From contig JAYPQE010000003.1 in NCBI GenBank assembly GCA_038131795.1, positions 744,001 through 808,000 on the forward strand: a stretch of DNA of 64,000 nucleotides, written 5' to 3'. The position numbers and the translations under genes are program-made. The notes under the pieces are model-generated. The model saw only the letters and a program-made list of their open reading frames with translations, was not told where the DNA came from and searched no databases. Of the stretch, positions 44,769 to 54,627 are shown in pieces (position 1 is the first letter of the stretch; every line of letters starts with the position of its first letter). Source of the stretch: Eutrophobius brisbanensis (GTDB lineage: Bacteria > Pseudomonadota > Gammaproteobacteria > Eutrophobiales > Eutrophobiaceae).

Positions 44769-45880
44769 TGCAAGATTACTGGTTCGCCCTACCCGGCCTG
44801 GTATTCTGGCTTAGTATATTATTATTACCCTGGAGACCCTGGAGCACTCGCGAAACACTTGATGCCCAGGACAGCATTCAAATTGACCTGTCAAATGTGA
44901 CTGCTCTGGTACCCGCGCGCAATGAAGCCGGCACAATAACCAGAACATTAAAATCAATTTCTACACAGGGTAATATTCATAAGATTGTCCTGATCGACGA
45001 TGAATCAGATGATGGGACCTCTATAGTTGCATTAGAAGGGGGTATTGAAAATCTGGTCATTTTAAATGGCAAACCATTACCTGAAACCTGGAGTGGCAAA
45101 CTATGGGCCCTTGAACAGGGATTTGCCCAATGTGGAACTGAATATGTATTACTACTGGATGCCGATATTGAATTACTTCCTGGAACATTAAACTCCTTAC
45201 TATACAAGGCACAAAGCGAGAGTCGTGATTTGGTGTCCTTGATGTCCAGTTTAAGAATGCATACGTTTTGGGAAAAACTGTTAATGCCGTCTTTTATTTA
45301 TTTTTTTAAATTGCTTTATCCATTTTCGATTTCAAATTCTGACAATAAAATCATTGCGGCAGCTGCTGGAGGCTGCATTCTTGTCAAAACTTCAAAATTA
45401 AGAGAAATAGGAGGTTTTAAGGCATTAAAGCATGAATTAATAGATGATTGCTCACTCGCCAAAATCATTAAACACCATCAAGGTAAAATTTGGATTGGCC
45501 TGACACATTCAGCCATTAGTCACAGAGAATACATAAATTTGGCCATGATATGGAATATGGTGACCCGGACTGCCTATACGCAATTATATTATTCTATACT
45601 ACTACTTTCCCTTTGTTCCGGTTTTATGATTATAGCTTTCATCATGCCTTTTGTTACCATATTGAACAGTTCACCAATCGCATTTATTCTCAGTTGTGTA
45701 ACTTTCCTCATTATTTGGGGAACTTATTTACCAATTATCAGGTATTATTCTTTAAATACTATATGGATCCTGGGCTTACCTTTTGCAGGCATTATGTATT
45801 TATTAATGACATGGCATTCAGCGATTCAACACTGGAATGGTAAAAGTGCTATCTGGAAGGATAGAATTTACAACAGATAA
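44768..45880 (+). CDS. hpnB: Hopanoid-associated glycosyltransferase HpnB
   Basis: 370-residue membrane glycosyltransferase of family 2. An N-terminal helix (LPGLVFWLSILLLPW) is followed by the catalytic domain with VPARNEAGTITRTL, LIDDESDDGT, KLWALEQGF and the DADI metal motif, then three or four C-terminal helices. HpnB is encoded with hopanoid genes in many bacteria and is proposed to glycosylate bacteriohopanetetrol, but its product is not firmly known. Confidence 0.92.
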   Translation: MQDYWFALPGLVFWLSILLLPWRPWSTRETLDAQDSIQIDLSNVTALVPARNEAGTITRTLKSISTQGNIHKIVLIDDESDDGTSIVALEGGIENLVILNGKPLPETWSGKLWALEQGFAQCGTEYVLLLDADIELLPGTLNSLLYKAQSESRDLVSLMSSLRMHTFWEKLLMPSFIYFFKLLYPFSISNSDNKIIAAAAGGCILVKTSKLREIGGFKALKHELIDDCSLAKIIKHHQGKIWIGLTHSAISHREYINLAMIWNMVTRTAYTQLYYSILLLSLCSGFMIIAFIMPFVTILNSSPIAFILSCVTFLIIWGTYLPIIRYYSLNTIWILGLPFAGIMYLLMTWHSAIQHWNGKSAIWKDRIYNR

Positions 45881-45884
45881 TAAA

Positions 45885-46487
45885 GTGATAAATATAATCA
45901 AAAAGCAGATTTTAGCCACTCTACTCCTGTCTGCTACTGTAATCAGTTTTGCAGAAGATACGGCACCCGAATCAACAGTAGAGATTTTTCATGCCCGACT
46001 CCTTGATATAATGAAAGAATCTGCCAATCTGGGTTATCAGGGCAGATTTGAAGAATTAAGTCCAATAATTCCAGATGTATTTAATACCCCAATCATTTCA
46101 CAGGTAATACTGGGCCGCTACTGGAAAGACCTTACTGAAATTCAAAAATCAGAATTCATAACCTTATATGAAAAGCTCGTTACCGCCACATATGCAGATA
46201 GATTTGATAGATTTAATAATGAAGCGTTCAATACCAGAACAACCGAAGAACTTAATCGAGGCCGTGTATTAGTAAAAACAGAATTTCGCAAATCTAATAA
46301 TGAAATCATTAACCTCGATTACCTGATGTCTAAGACGGATAACAAGTGGCGTATTATCAGCGTGATTGCCAATGGCGCAAATGATATTTCGATTAAACGC
46401 GGTGAGTACTCTGATGTCATCAAGAACAATGGATATGCAGCACTGCTTATGGAAATTCAAAAAAAGATAGATGAAGCTGAAAAATAA
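45885..46487 (+). CDS. hpnM: HpnM/MlaC-like periplasmic lipid-binding protein
   Basis: 200 residues from GTG 45885, chosen because it gives a clean signal peptide (MINIIKKQILATLLLSATVISFA). The earlier ATG at 45837 would overlap hpnB by 44 bases and put 16 hydrophilic residues in front. The mature part fits the MlaC/Ttg2D fold (FEELSPIIPDVFNTPIISQVILGRYWKDL in parts, ITLYEKLVTATYADRF), which carries lipid between membranes. In hopanoid loci this protein is called HpnM. The next gene encodes MlaA, which supports a lipid-transfer role. Confidence 0.88.
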   Translation: MINIIKKQILATLLLSATVISFAEDTAPESTVEIFHARLLDIMKESANLGYQGRFEELSPIIPDVFNTPIISQVILGRYWKDLTEIQKSEFITLYEKLVTATYADRFDRFNNEAFNTRTTEELNRGRVLVKTEFRKSNNEIINLDYLMSKTDNKWRIISVIANGANDISIKRGEYSDVIKNNGYAALLMEIQKKIDEAEK

Positions 46488-46551
46488 GCTTGAACTTCAT
46501 TTTTCATAAGCTTTAAGCGATAATAAACTACAATAATTATAAGGACCCCAC

Positions 46552-47316
46552 ATGGCGCCAGTTGTACAAAAATTATTAAAAACCTTACTGGTTATTCTGA
46601 TTTATCAATTCCTTATCGCATGTACATCAATGCAGCATATTGATGAGAACCGTATCATTGATACCAGTGATCCATGGGAGTCCATGAATCGATCTGTCTA
46701 TGATTTTAATGATGCGTTAGATAGAAATATTCTTAAACCCGTCTCTACGGGCTATGTCAATATCACGCCCAACCCCTTCAGAATAGGCGTAACAAACTTC
46801 TTCGATAATCTCCGTTATTTAAATGTCATTCTCAATAATACGTTACAGGGGAAAATTGAGCAGAGTACATCCGATATTTTCCGGTTTGTCTTTAATTCAA
46901 CACTGGGGATTGGCGGGCTATTTGATGTTGCAACCCCCATGGGTCTTGAAACCCATGATGAGGATGTAGGACAAACCCTGGCGGTATGGGGCAGTCCTCA
47001 GGGGCCTTACGTTAATATTCCGGCACTGGGTCCTAACACGGTACGAAACCTGCCTGACTATGTATCAACTTACTTTTTGGACCCCTTCACCTACTGGCTT
47101 TCATTTACTGTCGCAGCCCCAGTTAAGGTCCTGAAAATTGTCAATAGCCGGGCAAATTTATTGGATGCAAGCAAATTAGTGGATAACGCCGCCATCGACC
47201 CATATTCATTTACCCGAGAGGCCTATCTGCAGGCTCGCAAGGACAAAATATATGATGGTAATCCGCCCTCTGATGACTTTGATGATTTATTTGATGATCT
47301 GGAATTTGAAGATTAG
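46552..47316 (+). CDS. mlaA: MlaA (VacJ) outer-membrane lipoprotein
   Basis: 254 residues. A lipoprotein signal ends at the lipobox LIAC (Cys24). The mature protein shows the MlaA order: DPWESMNRSVYDFNDALDRNILKPV, NFFDNLRYLNVILNNTLQGK, then GLETHDEDVGQTLAVWGSPQGPYVNIPALGP and the acidic C-terminus (each in parts). MlaA removes misplaced phospholipids from the outer leaflet. It is unusual in standing next to hopanoid genes; the mlaFEDB partners are not in the window. Confidence 0.95.
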   Translation: MAPVVQKLLKTLLVILIYQFLIACTSMQHIDENRIIDTSDPWESMNRSVYDFNDALDRNILKPVSTGYVNITPNPFRIGVTNFFDNLRYLNVILNNTLQGKIEQSTSDIFRFVFNSTLGIGGLFDVATPMGLETHDEDVGQTLAVWGSPQGPYVNIPALGPNTVRNLPDYVSTYFLDPFTYWLSFTVAAPVKVLKIVNSRANLLDASKLVDNAAIDPYSFTREAYLQARKDKIYDGNPPSDDFDDLFDDLEFED

Positions 47317-47549
47317 TCATTCCAACCTTCTGTAACTCTCTCTAACTAACTGTAATATATACAATTTATCCATCCTTTCGACTATGTACTGCAGTCGATG
47401 AGACTGCACAATAAAGACCACAATCTGCTCTTAAAATTGAATTTTCATGTAGTATATTTAGTCCAACTAGACGGTGTATCAAATAGTTGGCAGTCATGCA
47501 TTTAAGGGCATGCAATCTGGCTCTATTTTGGTCTATTTTTCCATAAAAA

Positions 47550-47558
47550 TGCTATACT
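47550..47558 (+). promoter_or_regulatory. Extended -10 promoter candidate for rng
   Basis: TGCTATACT matches the extended -10 pattern TGnTATAAT, and a weak -35 (TTGGTC at 47528-47533) lies upstream. The rng start is 40 bases downstream. The rest of the 281-base gap holds nothing recognised. Confidence 0.5.
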
Positions 47559-47597
47559 TATGACAATTTACTCATCTTATTTTTTAAGAATATATTC

Positions 47598-49148
47598 ATG
47601 AGCGAAGAAATTCTAGTCAATATCAGTCCCCAGGAGACAAGAGTCGCCATAGTCGAAAATGGGATTCTTCAGGAAGTCTTAATTGAGCGATTAAATAAAC
47701 GCGGACTTGTTGGAAACATCATAAAGGCCAAAGTTTCAAGGGTACTGCCTGGCATGCAGTCAGCATTTATTGATATTGGACTGGAACGCACCGGATTTCT
47801 TCACATCTCAGATATTATTGATCAGGACAACCATCTGGATACAAATAAAGTTGTTACTAATCTTGAACATACCTCTATCAGGGCCGTCTTGCAGGAAGGA
47901 CAGGACATCATGGTACAGGTTATTAAAGATCCTATTGGTACCAAAGGTGCACGATTAACAACCCGAATCTCCATCCCATCGCGATACCTGGTATATCTAC
48001 CAGAACACCCAATGCTATCCGTCTCACAACGAATTGAAGATGATGTAGAGCGGAACAGACTGCAACAGATTATTCTGGAATACCATAGCAAAGCGAAAAA
48101 ACATGCCGTCAATTCTGACACACAATCACCTGAGAACTTCGAAACCATCGATTTTAATGGAATATTAACAAGAGGCGGATTTATTATCCGTACCGCTGCA
48201 GAGGGAGCCAGTGATAAGGACCTGCACAAAGATATTGAATACCTATATAAACTTTGGGATGAAACCAATAATGCTGGCAAAAAAGCCAGAACACCAGAGT
48301 TATTGTATGAAGATTTATCATTGGAACTACGTACGATGAGGGATTATGTCCATCAGGGTGTGGAAAAAGTTCGAATTGATTCAAAACAAAGCTTTGATAA
48401 TGCTGTTGTATTTTCAGAAAAATTTTTACCGGAATTCGTTTCAAGAATTGAATATTATACGGGCAACAGGCCATTACTGGAGTTATATTCTGTAGAAGAT
48501 GAAATTGAAAAATCATTAAACCGGAAAATCCAGCTAAAGTCTGGAGGTCATCTCGTAATCGACCAGACTGAAGCCATGACGACCATTGATGTTAATACAG
48601 GCACTTTTGTTGGCCATAACACCCATGAAGAAACCATATACAAAACAAATCTGGAAGCATCCCAGGCAATTTGCCGTCAACTGAGACTAAGAAATCTGGG
48701 GGGAATAATCATAATAGATTTTATTGATATGGCTTCGCCTGAGCATCAAAGACAGGTATTACGTTCCCTGGAAAAGCATTTAGAAAGAGATACGTCCAAA
48801 TACATTATGAGTGAATTGACATCATTAGGATTAGTCCAGTTAACCAGAAAGCGCACCCGTGAAAGCCTGGAGCATGTTCTTTGTGAGACCTGCCCTACCT
48901 GTGACGGACGCGGAAAACTCAAGACCACTGAGACAGTATGTTATGAAATATTTCGTGAAATCATCAGGGAATCGAGGCAATTTGAAGCTGAAAAGTTGCT
49001 GGTAGTTGCCTCCCAACAAGTCGTTGATATGTTAATGGATGATGAATCGATAAACCTCGCAGAATTGGAAGAAAATTTGGGTAAACCAATCATCTTTCAG
49101 GTGGAACCGTACTACACCCAGGAACAATACGATATTGTTCCCTTGTGA
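47598..49148 (+). CDS. rng: Ribonuclease G
   Basis: 516-residue endoribonuclease of the RNase E/G family, which matures the 5' end of 16S rRNA and starts mRNA decay. Seen: an S1 domain (VGNIIKAKVSRVLPGMQSAFIDIG), the RNase-H-like and DNase-I-like catalytic part with TTIDVNTGTFVG and IIIDFIDM carrying the metal-binding Asp residues, and the zinc-link CPTC in CETCPTCDGRG. It lacks the RNase E C-terminal scaffold. Stop and next start overlap in GTGA. Confidence 0.97.
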   Translation: MSEEILVNISPQETRVAIVENGILQEVLIERLNKRGLVGNIIKAKVSRVLPGMQSAFIDIGLERTGFLHISDIIDQDNHLDTNKVVTNLEHTSIRAVLQEGQDIMVQVIKDPIGTKGARLTTRISIPSRYLVYLPEHPMLSVSQRIEDDVERNRLQQIILEYHSKAKKHAVNSDTQSPENFETIDFNGILTRGGFIIRTAAEGASDKDLHKDIEYLYKLWDETNNAGKKARTPELLYEDLSLELRTMRDYVHQGVEKVRIDSKQSFDNAVVFSEKFLPEFVSRIEYYTGNRPLLELYSVEDEIEKSLNRKIQLKSGGHLVIDQTEAMTTIDVNTGTFVGHNTHEETIYKTNLEASQAICRQLRLRNLGGIIIIDFIDMASPEHQRQVLRSLEKHLERDTSKYIMSELTSLGLVQLTRKRTRESLEHVLCETCPTCDGRGKLKTTETVCYEIFREIIRESRQFEAEKLLVVASQQVVDMLMDDESINLAELEENLGKPIIFQVEPYYTQEQYDIVPL

Positions 49149-52100
49149 GCAGGGCCATCATTGTGTCTACCCACGTCTTAAAAAAAATATATAATTTTTC
49201 GATATACCTAATAGGCTTTCTGGTATTAACATCTGCCTTGTTTGCAACACTGATAAGGGTCTTTCTGCCAGACTTCGGCATGTACCGTAGTGAAGTCGAA
49301 GCCTGGGTCAGTAATTTCATGGATTTGCCTGTAGCGATCCATTCTGTATCCGCTGAATGGGAAGGATGGACCCCACACTTACGGTTGGAGCAAATTGATT
49401 TAATGGACAGCACAGGTACTGTCCCGATTTTACTAATAAAAAAAGCCAATATCAGTATTGATATTCCCTCATCTTTTATCAATCGTCAGATCGTACCTGA
49501 AGAACTGATTATTTCCGGTCTGAGTATGACGATTTCCAGACTGGCAGATGGTTCTATAAATATTCAGGGCCTTGATACAGAAGGAGATCTAGATATTCCT
49601 GAAAATAATAATGAACTGGATAACTGGCTGCTAAACCAAAATTCAATTCGTATCGAAGATGCGAATATAGAATGGCAAGATATCTTCCATAATCAGCCTC
49701 CCCTGACCCTAACAAACGTGAATTTACAACTAGGCACAGATGGTGAAAATATTAGTGTAAGAGGAAATACTGACCTACCATCTGATTATGGCAATAATAT
49801 GCAGTTCACCATTGAATCTACAGGTGATCTTCTTTCATCAGACTGGTCAGCTAATGTAATTATAACTGCCAGTGAGATAAAGCCGGAAAACTGGTACAAG
49901 GAATTCTGGCCTGATTTTATCTCGTTAACAGATGGTAATGTATCTGTATCCATAACCAGTACGTTTGATGATGCCAAAATTAAATCCATTCAGGGCAATC
50001 TTGTTGCAGAAAATTTCGTCCTTTATTCGAACAATAATCAGATAGCTGAAATTCATCAATTTGATACTGACTTTTCAGGTGTGTCCGAAAAATTCAACGC
50101 ATGGTCCTTTGAAGTCACCCTGAATAAACTGGAAACTGATTATGGTACCTGGCCATCATCGACAGTTACCATCATGGCGAATGAAATACATGATCCTAAT
50201 GCGCAAAAAATACAGGTGAATTATGACTATCTAAAGATCCAGGATTTCTCGACAATTATAAGCACTGTCGTCTCAACATCAAATGAACACTTTAAAAATA
50301 TTTCAGGAGAACTGACTGAAGGCTCAATCATTTATGATGCTGCCGCGCCGGCAAACAACAGATTTTCAATTAATAGTAAAATACAGAATTTATCACCCGG
50401 TCTAACTAATATTGAGCCAACGATAACTGATATTTCCGCAACTATCGCAGGCAGCATTGATAATGGTCTACTCAGTTTTAGCAATAGCGCAGCAAGGATA
50501 ATACATATAGAAGATGAAGAAGCTGTATCTCTTGATGGCGACATTCAGTGGCAAAAAGTAGATAGCCATTATGTTATTACTTCAGATGGTCTTAGATTTT
50601 CAAACGACAGCCTTAATGCGTTAATTGACTGGAGTGTGTCCCTGCAAAGTGACTTGTTTATGGAAATTAATGCCCTTGTATCCGACAGCAAACTTGTCAA
50701 TGCCATTAACTACATGCCTTATAGTAATTCATTCAGGGCAAGAGACTGGTTAAAACGCTCTATAAATAACGGTCAGCTTGATAAATTCCAGCTATCATTA
50801 AAAGGCAATCCGAAAAACTTTCCTTTTGATGACGGTGATGGAGAGTTTAATGCCCACGCTATAGTCAGCAACATGAATTTAAATTTCTCAGATAATTACC
50901 CATTCATAGCTGACATAAACTCTAATATACAATTCAGCGGACATGAAATGTTAATGAAGATTGATTCTGGAAAAATAATTAATGCAGACATTAACCACGC
51001 AACTGCCCACATTCCAAACTTATATCTGAGAGAAAAGCTTTTAACCATCTCAGGCAATATAAATGGCAGCACCCAGGACTTAATCAGTTTTATCGATGGT
51101 AGCCCACTAAACAGAAATACAATGCTCTCTAACGTCAATAATACCCTTTTGCCCGTTGGTGAACTTCAGCTCGAATTAGATATGAATGTACCCATACGTA
51201 TGCCAACTCAGACTCTAACCCTAAACGGAGCCATGGCATTGACAAATGCCGCCATACAGTCAAACGAAGTCAACTTGTCGCTGTCCGAGATTGGTGGAAA
51301 TCTGGAATTCACTGAATCAAGCTTACATGCAGATGCGCTGAATGCCATATATGACGCTACTCCCGTTAAGCTAAGCATCCAGGGCTCAAAATATTTCGAA
51401 AAAAATCCTCCTGTAATCACTATCTCTGGCAATGCAGACAAGCATTTTATTACACAGCAATTATCTAAATTTATTCCTCATGCAAATTCAACCATCAACA
51501 ATATATCCAGTCGCATAACAGGCAATACTAACTGGAATGCATCAATTGTTTATTCCAATACATCAGAAGGCTCTGCACTCCAGAGACAAATAAATCTTAA
51601 TACAGACTTGATTGGCCTTGATATTAGCCTGCCCTCTCCTCTGGCTAAAAAAGACTATGAGTCCATGCCACTATATATATCTAGATTTTTAGGCCCCCAC
51701 GCGAATAAAGACGTAACCCTGGGAATAGGCGACCTGAAGTCCAGGTTCATATTTAATGGTGACAATAGTTTGCTGTCTCATATTCAAATGACCAGCAATG
51801 AAAGTTTTAAGCCACAACCTGATGAACCGGGTATTTATATTTCAGGTTCATACGGCAATATAGATGTTGGAGGTATTTTCTCTTTATTGGAACAACCATC
51901 TAATGTGCTACAGGACAGGCAAAAGCTTCCGGTTAATATTGATATCCAGGCAAATAAAATCTCATATCTGGGGAAATCATTTAATAATACTCTCCTGTCA
52001 GGTGGTAATAACAAAAATGATTGGGAGTATTTGATAGATTCTGATGAAGTTAAGGGACAAATTAAAATTGCCAGGCTGCCTAACGATGAAAAACATATTA

Positions 52101-53005
52101 TCGCTAATCTTAAACATCTATATATTACCAGTGATAAATCTGGCAAAAATGGCCGTGTAGATCCTTCAACGTTACCTACCATTTTTGCAAACATAGATAA
52201 TTTTAATTATAACGAAATGTCATTAGGTAATTTATCTCTTACTGCCATTCCAACTGATGCAGGATTGCAAATAGAAGATATATCATTCAAAAAACCGGGG
52301 TTACAAATTCAGGCAAGAGGCAAATGGAATAAAAATAGATATACAGGCAGCACATCCAATTTTTTTATCAATGTACACAGTGACGAATTTAACGAAATAT
52401 TAGATACATTCAAATTTCAAAACCAATTCATGTCTAAAGCTGAGACAATTATAACGATTGACGCAAACTGGCCGGGTTCTCCATCAGAATTTTCACTCGA
52501 TAAACTTAATGGTATGATTGAATTAGATATCGACAAAGGCCATTTACTTGATATTCAGCCTGCTGCCGGCAGACTTTTCGGATTACTGAGCTTACAGACA
52601 TTACCAAGACGAATGGTGCTGGATTTTAGCGATTTATTCGGCGAAGGCATGGCGTTTGATAGTATCACAGGTAAATTTAATGTTAATGAAGGTAATGCCT
52701 ATACTGACAACCTTACTATGCGAGGACCTGCAGTGAAGATAGATATTAATGGTCGGGCAGGATTGGCTACACAGGACTATGACCAGGTTGCTACTGTTAC
52801 ACCTCAGATCTCAGATAGTCTGGCAGTGGCAAGTGGTTTCCTGGGCCCTGTTGGCATAGGTTTAGGTACCGTTCTTTACCTGGCAGGTAATATGTTTGAG
52901 CCCCTGCAGGACAGTATTAATCAAATCATGAAAGTCGAATACTCAATCAAAGGCAGTTGGGATGACCCGGTCATTGAACGTGAAGGTAACGATAAAGACT
53001 CCTGA
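49145..53005 (+). CDS. yhdP: YhdP family envelope protein
   Basis: 1286 residues from a GTG start that overlaps the rng stop by four bases. One N-terminal helix (IYLIGFLVLTSALFATLI) is followed by a very long repetitive beta-rich periplasmic part and an AsmA_2-like C-terminus (GHLLDIQPAAGRLFGLLSLQTLPRR, VGIGLGTVLYLAGNM, in parts). YhdP, TamB and YdbH bridge the envelope and carry phospholipids to the outer membrane; the rng-yhdP linkage is conserved in gammaproteobacteria. Intact over nearly 4 kb. Confidence 0.95.
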   Translation: MSRAIIVSTHVLKKIYNFSIYLIGFLVLTSALFATLIRVFLPDFGMYRSEVEAWVSNFMDLPVAIHSVSAEWEGWTPHLRLEQIDLMDSTGTVPILLIKKANISIDIPSSFINRQIVPEELIISGLSMTISRLADGSINIQGLDTEGDLDIPENNNELDNWLLNQNSIRIEDANIEWQDIFHNQPPLTLTNVNLQLGTDGENISVRGNTDLPSDYGNNMQFTIESTGDLLSSDWSANVIITASEIKPENWYKEFWPDFISLTDGNVSVSITSTFDDAKIKSIQGNLVAENFVLYSNNNQIAEIHQFDTDFSGVSEKFNAWSFEVTLNKLETDYGTWPSSTVTIMANEIHDPNAQKIQVNYDYLKIQDFSTIISTVVSTSNEHFKNISGELTEGSIIYDAAAPANNRFSINSKIQNLSPGLTNIEPTITDISATIAGSIDNGLLSFSNSAARIIHIEDEEAVSLDGDIQWQKVDSHYVITSDGLRFSNDSLNALIDWSVSLQSDLFMEINALVSDSKLVNAINYMPYSNSFRARDWLKRSINNGQLDKFQLSLKGNPKNFPFDDGDGEFNAHAIVSNMNLNFSDNYPFIADINSNIQFSGHEMLMKIDSGKIINADINHATAHIPNLYLREKLLTISGNINGSTQDLISFIDGSPLNRNTMLSNVNNTLLPVGELQLELDMNVPIRMPTQTLTLNGAMALTNAAIQSNEVNLSLSEIGGNLEFTESSLHADALNAIYDATPVKLSIQGSKYFEKNPPVITISGNADKHFITQQLSKFIPHANSTINNISSRITGNTNWNASIVYSNTSEGSALQRQINLNTDLIGLDISLPSPLAKKDYESMPLYISRFLGPHANKDVTLGIGDLKSRFIFNGDNSLLSHIQMTSNESFKPQPDEPGIYISGSYGNIDVGGIFSLLEQPSNVLQDRQKLPVNIDIQANKISYLGKSFNNTLLSGGNNKNDWEYLIDSDEVKGQIKIARLPNDEKHIIANLKHLYITSDKSGKNGRVDPSTLPTIFANIDNFNYNEMSLGNLSLTAIPTDAGLQIEDISFKKPGLQIQARGKWNKNRYTGSTSNFFINVHSDEFNEILDTFKFQNQFMSKAETIITIDANWPGSPSEFSLDKLNGMIELDIDKGHLLDIQPAAGRLFGLLSLQTLPRRMVLDFSDLFGEGMAFDSITGKFNVNEGNAYTDNLTMRGPAVKIDINGRAGLATQDYDQVATVTPQISDSLAVASGFLGPVGIGLGTVLYLAGNMFEPLQDSINQIMKVEYSIKGSWDDPVIEREGNDKDS

Positions 53006-53011
53006 CATAAA

Positions 53012-53449
53012 ATGGAATGGATGCCGCATATCACGGTCGCTGCCGTTGTAAAAAGAGATGATAAATATCTTATCGTTGAAGAAAAGATTAACGACAAGAT
53101 AGTGTATAACCAGCCTGCCGGCCACCTGGAAGAGAACGAAAATCTGATTGATGCCGTGAAACGAGAGGTAATGGAAGAGACTGGCGGCGTATTTTCGCCA
53201 GTCGGACTCGTAGGCGTATACCATTACACAAGCCAATCTGAAGATAGAACATATATCAGGTTCTGTTTTCATGGCGTTTGCCATTCGTTCATGGATAATC
53301 CTCAACTGGACAGCCCAATCATCAGGGCATTATGGCTTTCAAAACATGAAATAGATTCCAGATCATCAATGCTACGATCTCAGATGGTTAAACATTGTAT
53401 TGATGATTTTGAATCCGGCATAACGACTGATCTCAATATACTCAGATAA
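53012..53449 (+). CDS. nudJ: NUDIX phosphatase NudJ
   Basis: 145 residues. NUDIX box GHLEENENLIDAVKREVMEETGG fits Gx5Ex7REUxEExGU; the start MPHITVAAVVKRDDKYLIVEE is NudJ-like. E. coli NudJ hydrolyses nucleoside tri- and diphosphates and the thiamine precursor HMP-PP. Placed 3 bases before mnmA as in E. coli. Confidence 0.94.
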   Translation: MEWMPHITVAAVVKRDDKYLIVEEKINDKIVYNQPAGHLEENENLIDAVKREVMEETGGVFSPVGLVGVYHYTSQSEDRTYIRFCFHGVCHSFMDNPQLDSPIIRALWLSKHEIDSRSSMLRSQMVKHCIDDFESGITTDLNILR

Positions 53450-53452
53450 ATT

Positions 53453-54535
53453 ATGAAAGTAATCGTTGGCATGTCTGGTGGCGTTGACTCATCCATATCT
53501 GCTTATTTATTAAAGCAACAAGGCTATGATATCGAAGCCCTTTTCATGAAAAACTGGGACGATGGAAAAAATGATAAAAACTGCTCATGGGAAGAAGATG
53601 TTGAAGATGCATTAAATGTATGTGAGGATCTTGATATCCCAATCAATACTATAGATTTAACTGAAGATTACTGGGATAAAGTATTCCAGTTAATGTTAAA
53701 TGACTTTAAAGCAGGACTGACGCCAAATCCTGACGTGCTCTGTAACCAGGAAATAAAGTTTAAAATATTTATGGGGCATGCTCTGGAACTGGGCGCAGAT
53801 AAAATTGCAACAGGCCACTATGCAAGAATAGATGCAGATACTTTTGGCAATGAATTAAAAAAAGGAATTGATGAAAACAAAGATCAATCTTATTTTCTGT
53901 GCAGATTAAACCAAATACAATTGTCACGTTCGATTTTCCCTATCGGAGACATGAAAAAAGAGCATGTGAGAGGGGTCGCCAGAATGTTAAATTTTTCGAT
54001 ACATGACAAAAAAGACAGTACGGGTATTTGCTTTATTGGAGAGCGCCCTTTTAAAGAATTCCTTTCACAATACCTTCCTTCAAATCCAGGCCTTATCAAG
54101 ACCATAAATGATGAGGTTGTGGGAGAACATGATGGCGTGTATTTCTACACTATTGGTCAGCGACAGGGGCTTGGAATTGGCGGTATCAAGGGAGCATTGA
54201 ATATGCCCTGGTATGTTGTCAATAAAGATTTAAATTCAAATACACTTATCGTTGCGCAGGGAGAAGATAACCGGCAACTATATAGTCGTGGACTCCATGC
54301 TAGCAATCTTCATTGGGTCACGTCTCAGCCTGTTGAATATCCATTGCATTGCCATGCAAAGACCCGGTACCGGCAGCCCGATCAGGCTTGCGTGGTGACA
54401 AGGATTGATGATGATAAAATTAACGTTAGTTTTGATATGCCGCAGAAGGCTATTACACCGGGGCAATATGTTGTATTTTACGATGATGATAGATGCCTGG
54501 GGAGTGGAGTAATAGCTACCGCTACAGATCAGTAA
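53453..54535 (+). CDS. mnmA: tRNA-specific 2-thiouridylase MnmA
   Basis: 360 residues. Puts sulfur at position 2 of U34 in tRNA-Glu, -Gln and -Lys. ATP PP-loop SGGVDSS (8-14), catalytic Cys97 in PDVLCNQE and acceptor Cys193 in DSTGICFIGERPF are all present. Follows nudJ by 3 bases. Confidence 0.98.
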   Translation: MKVIVGMSGGVDSSISAYLLKQQGYDIEALFMKNWDDGKNDKNCSWEEDVEDALNVCEDLDIPINTIDLTEDYWDKVFQLMLNDFKAGLTPNPDVLCNQEIKFKIFMGHALELGADKIATGHYARIDADTFGNELKKGIDENKDQSYFLCRLNQIQLSRSIFPIGDMKKEHVRGVARMLNFSIHDKKDSTGICFIGERPFKEFLSQYLPSNPGLIKTINDEVVGEHDGVYFYTIGQRQGLGIGGIKGALNMPWYVVNKDLNSNTLIVAQGEDNRQLYSRGLHASNLHWVTSQPVEYPLHCHAKTRYRQPDQACVVTRIDDDKINVSFDMPQKAITPGQYVVFYDDDRCLGSGVIATATDQ

Positions 54536-54627
54536 TTCATCAAAAATTTAAATTTTAATCTGTCTTATTTTGGCTAAATAAAGCATAATACGCGGTTTTA
54601 TAGACCAAACATGTTGGAGTGATTTCA

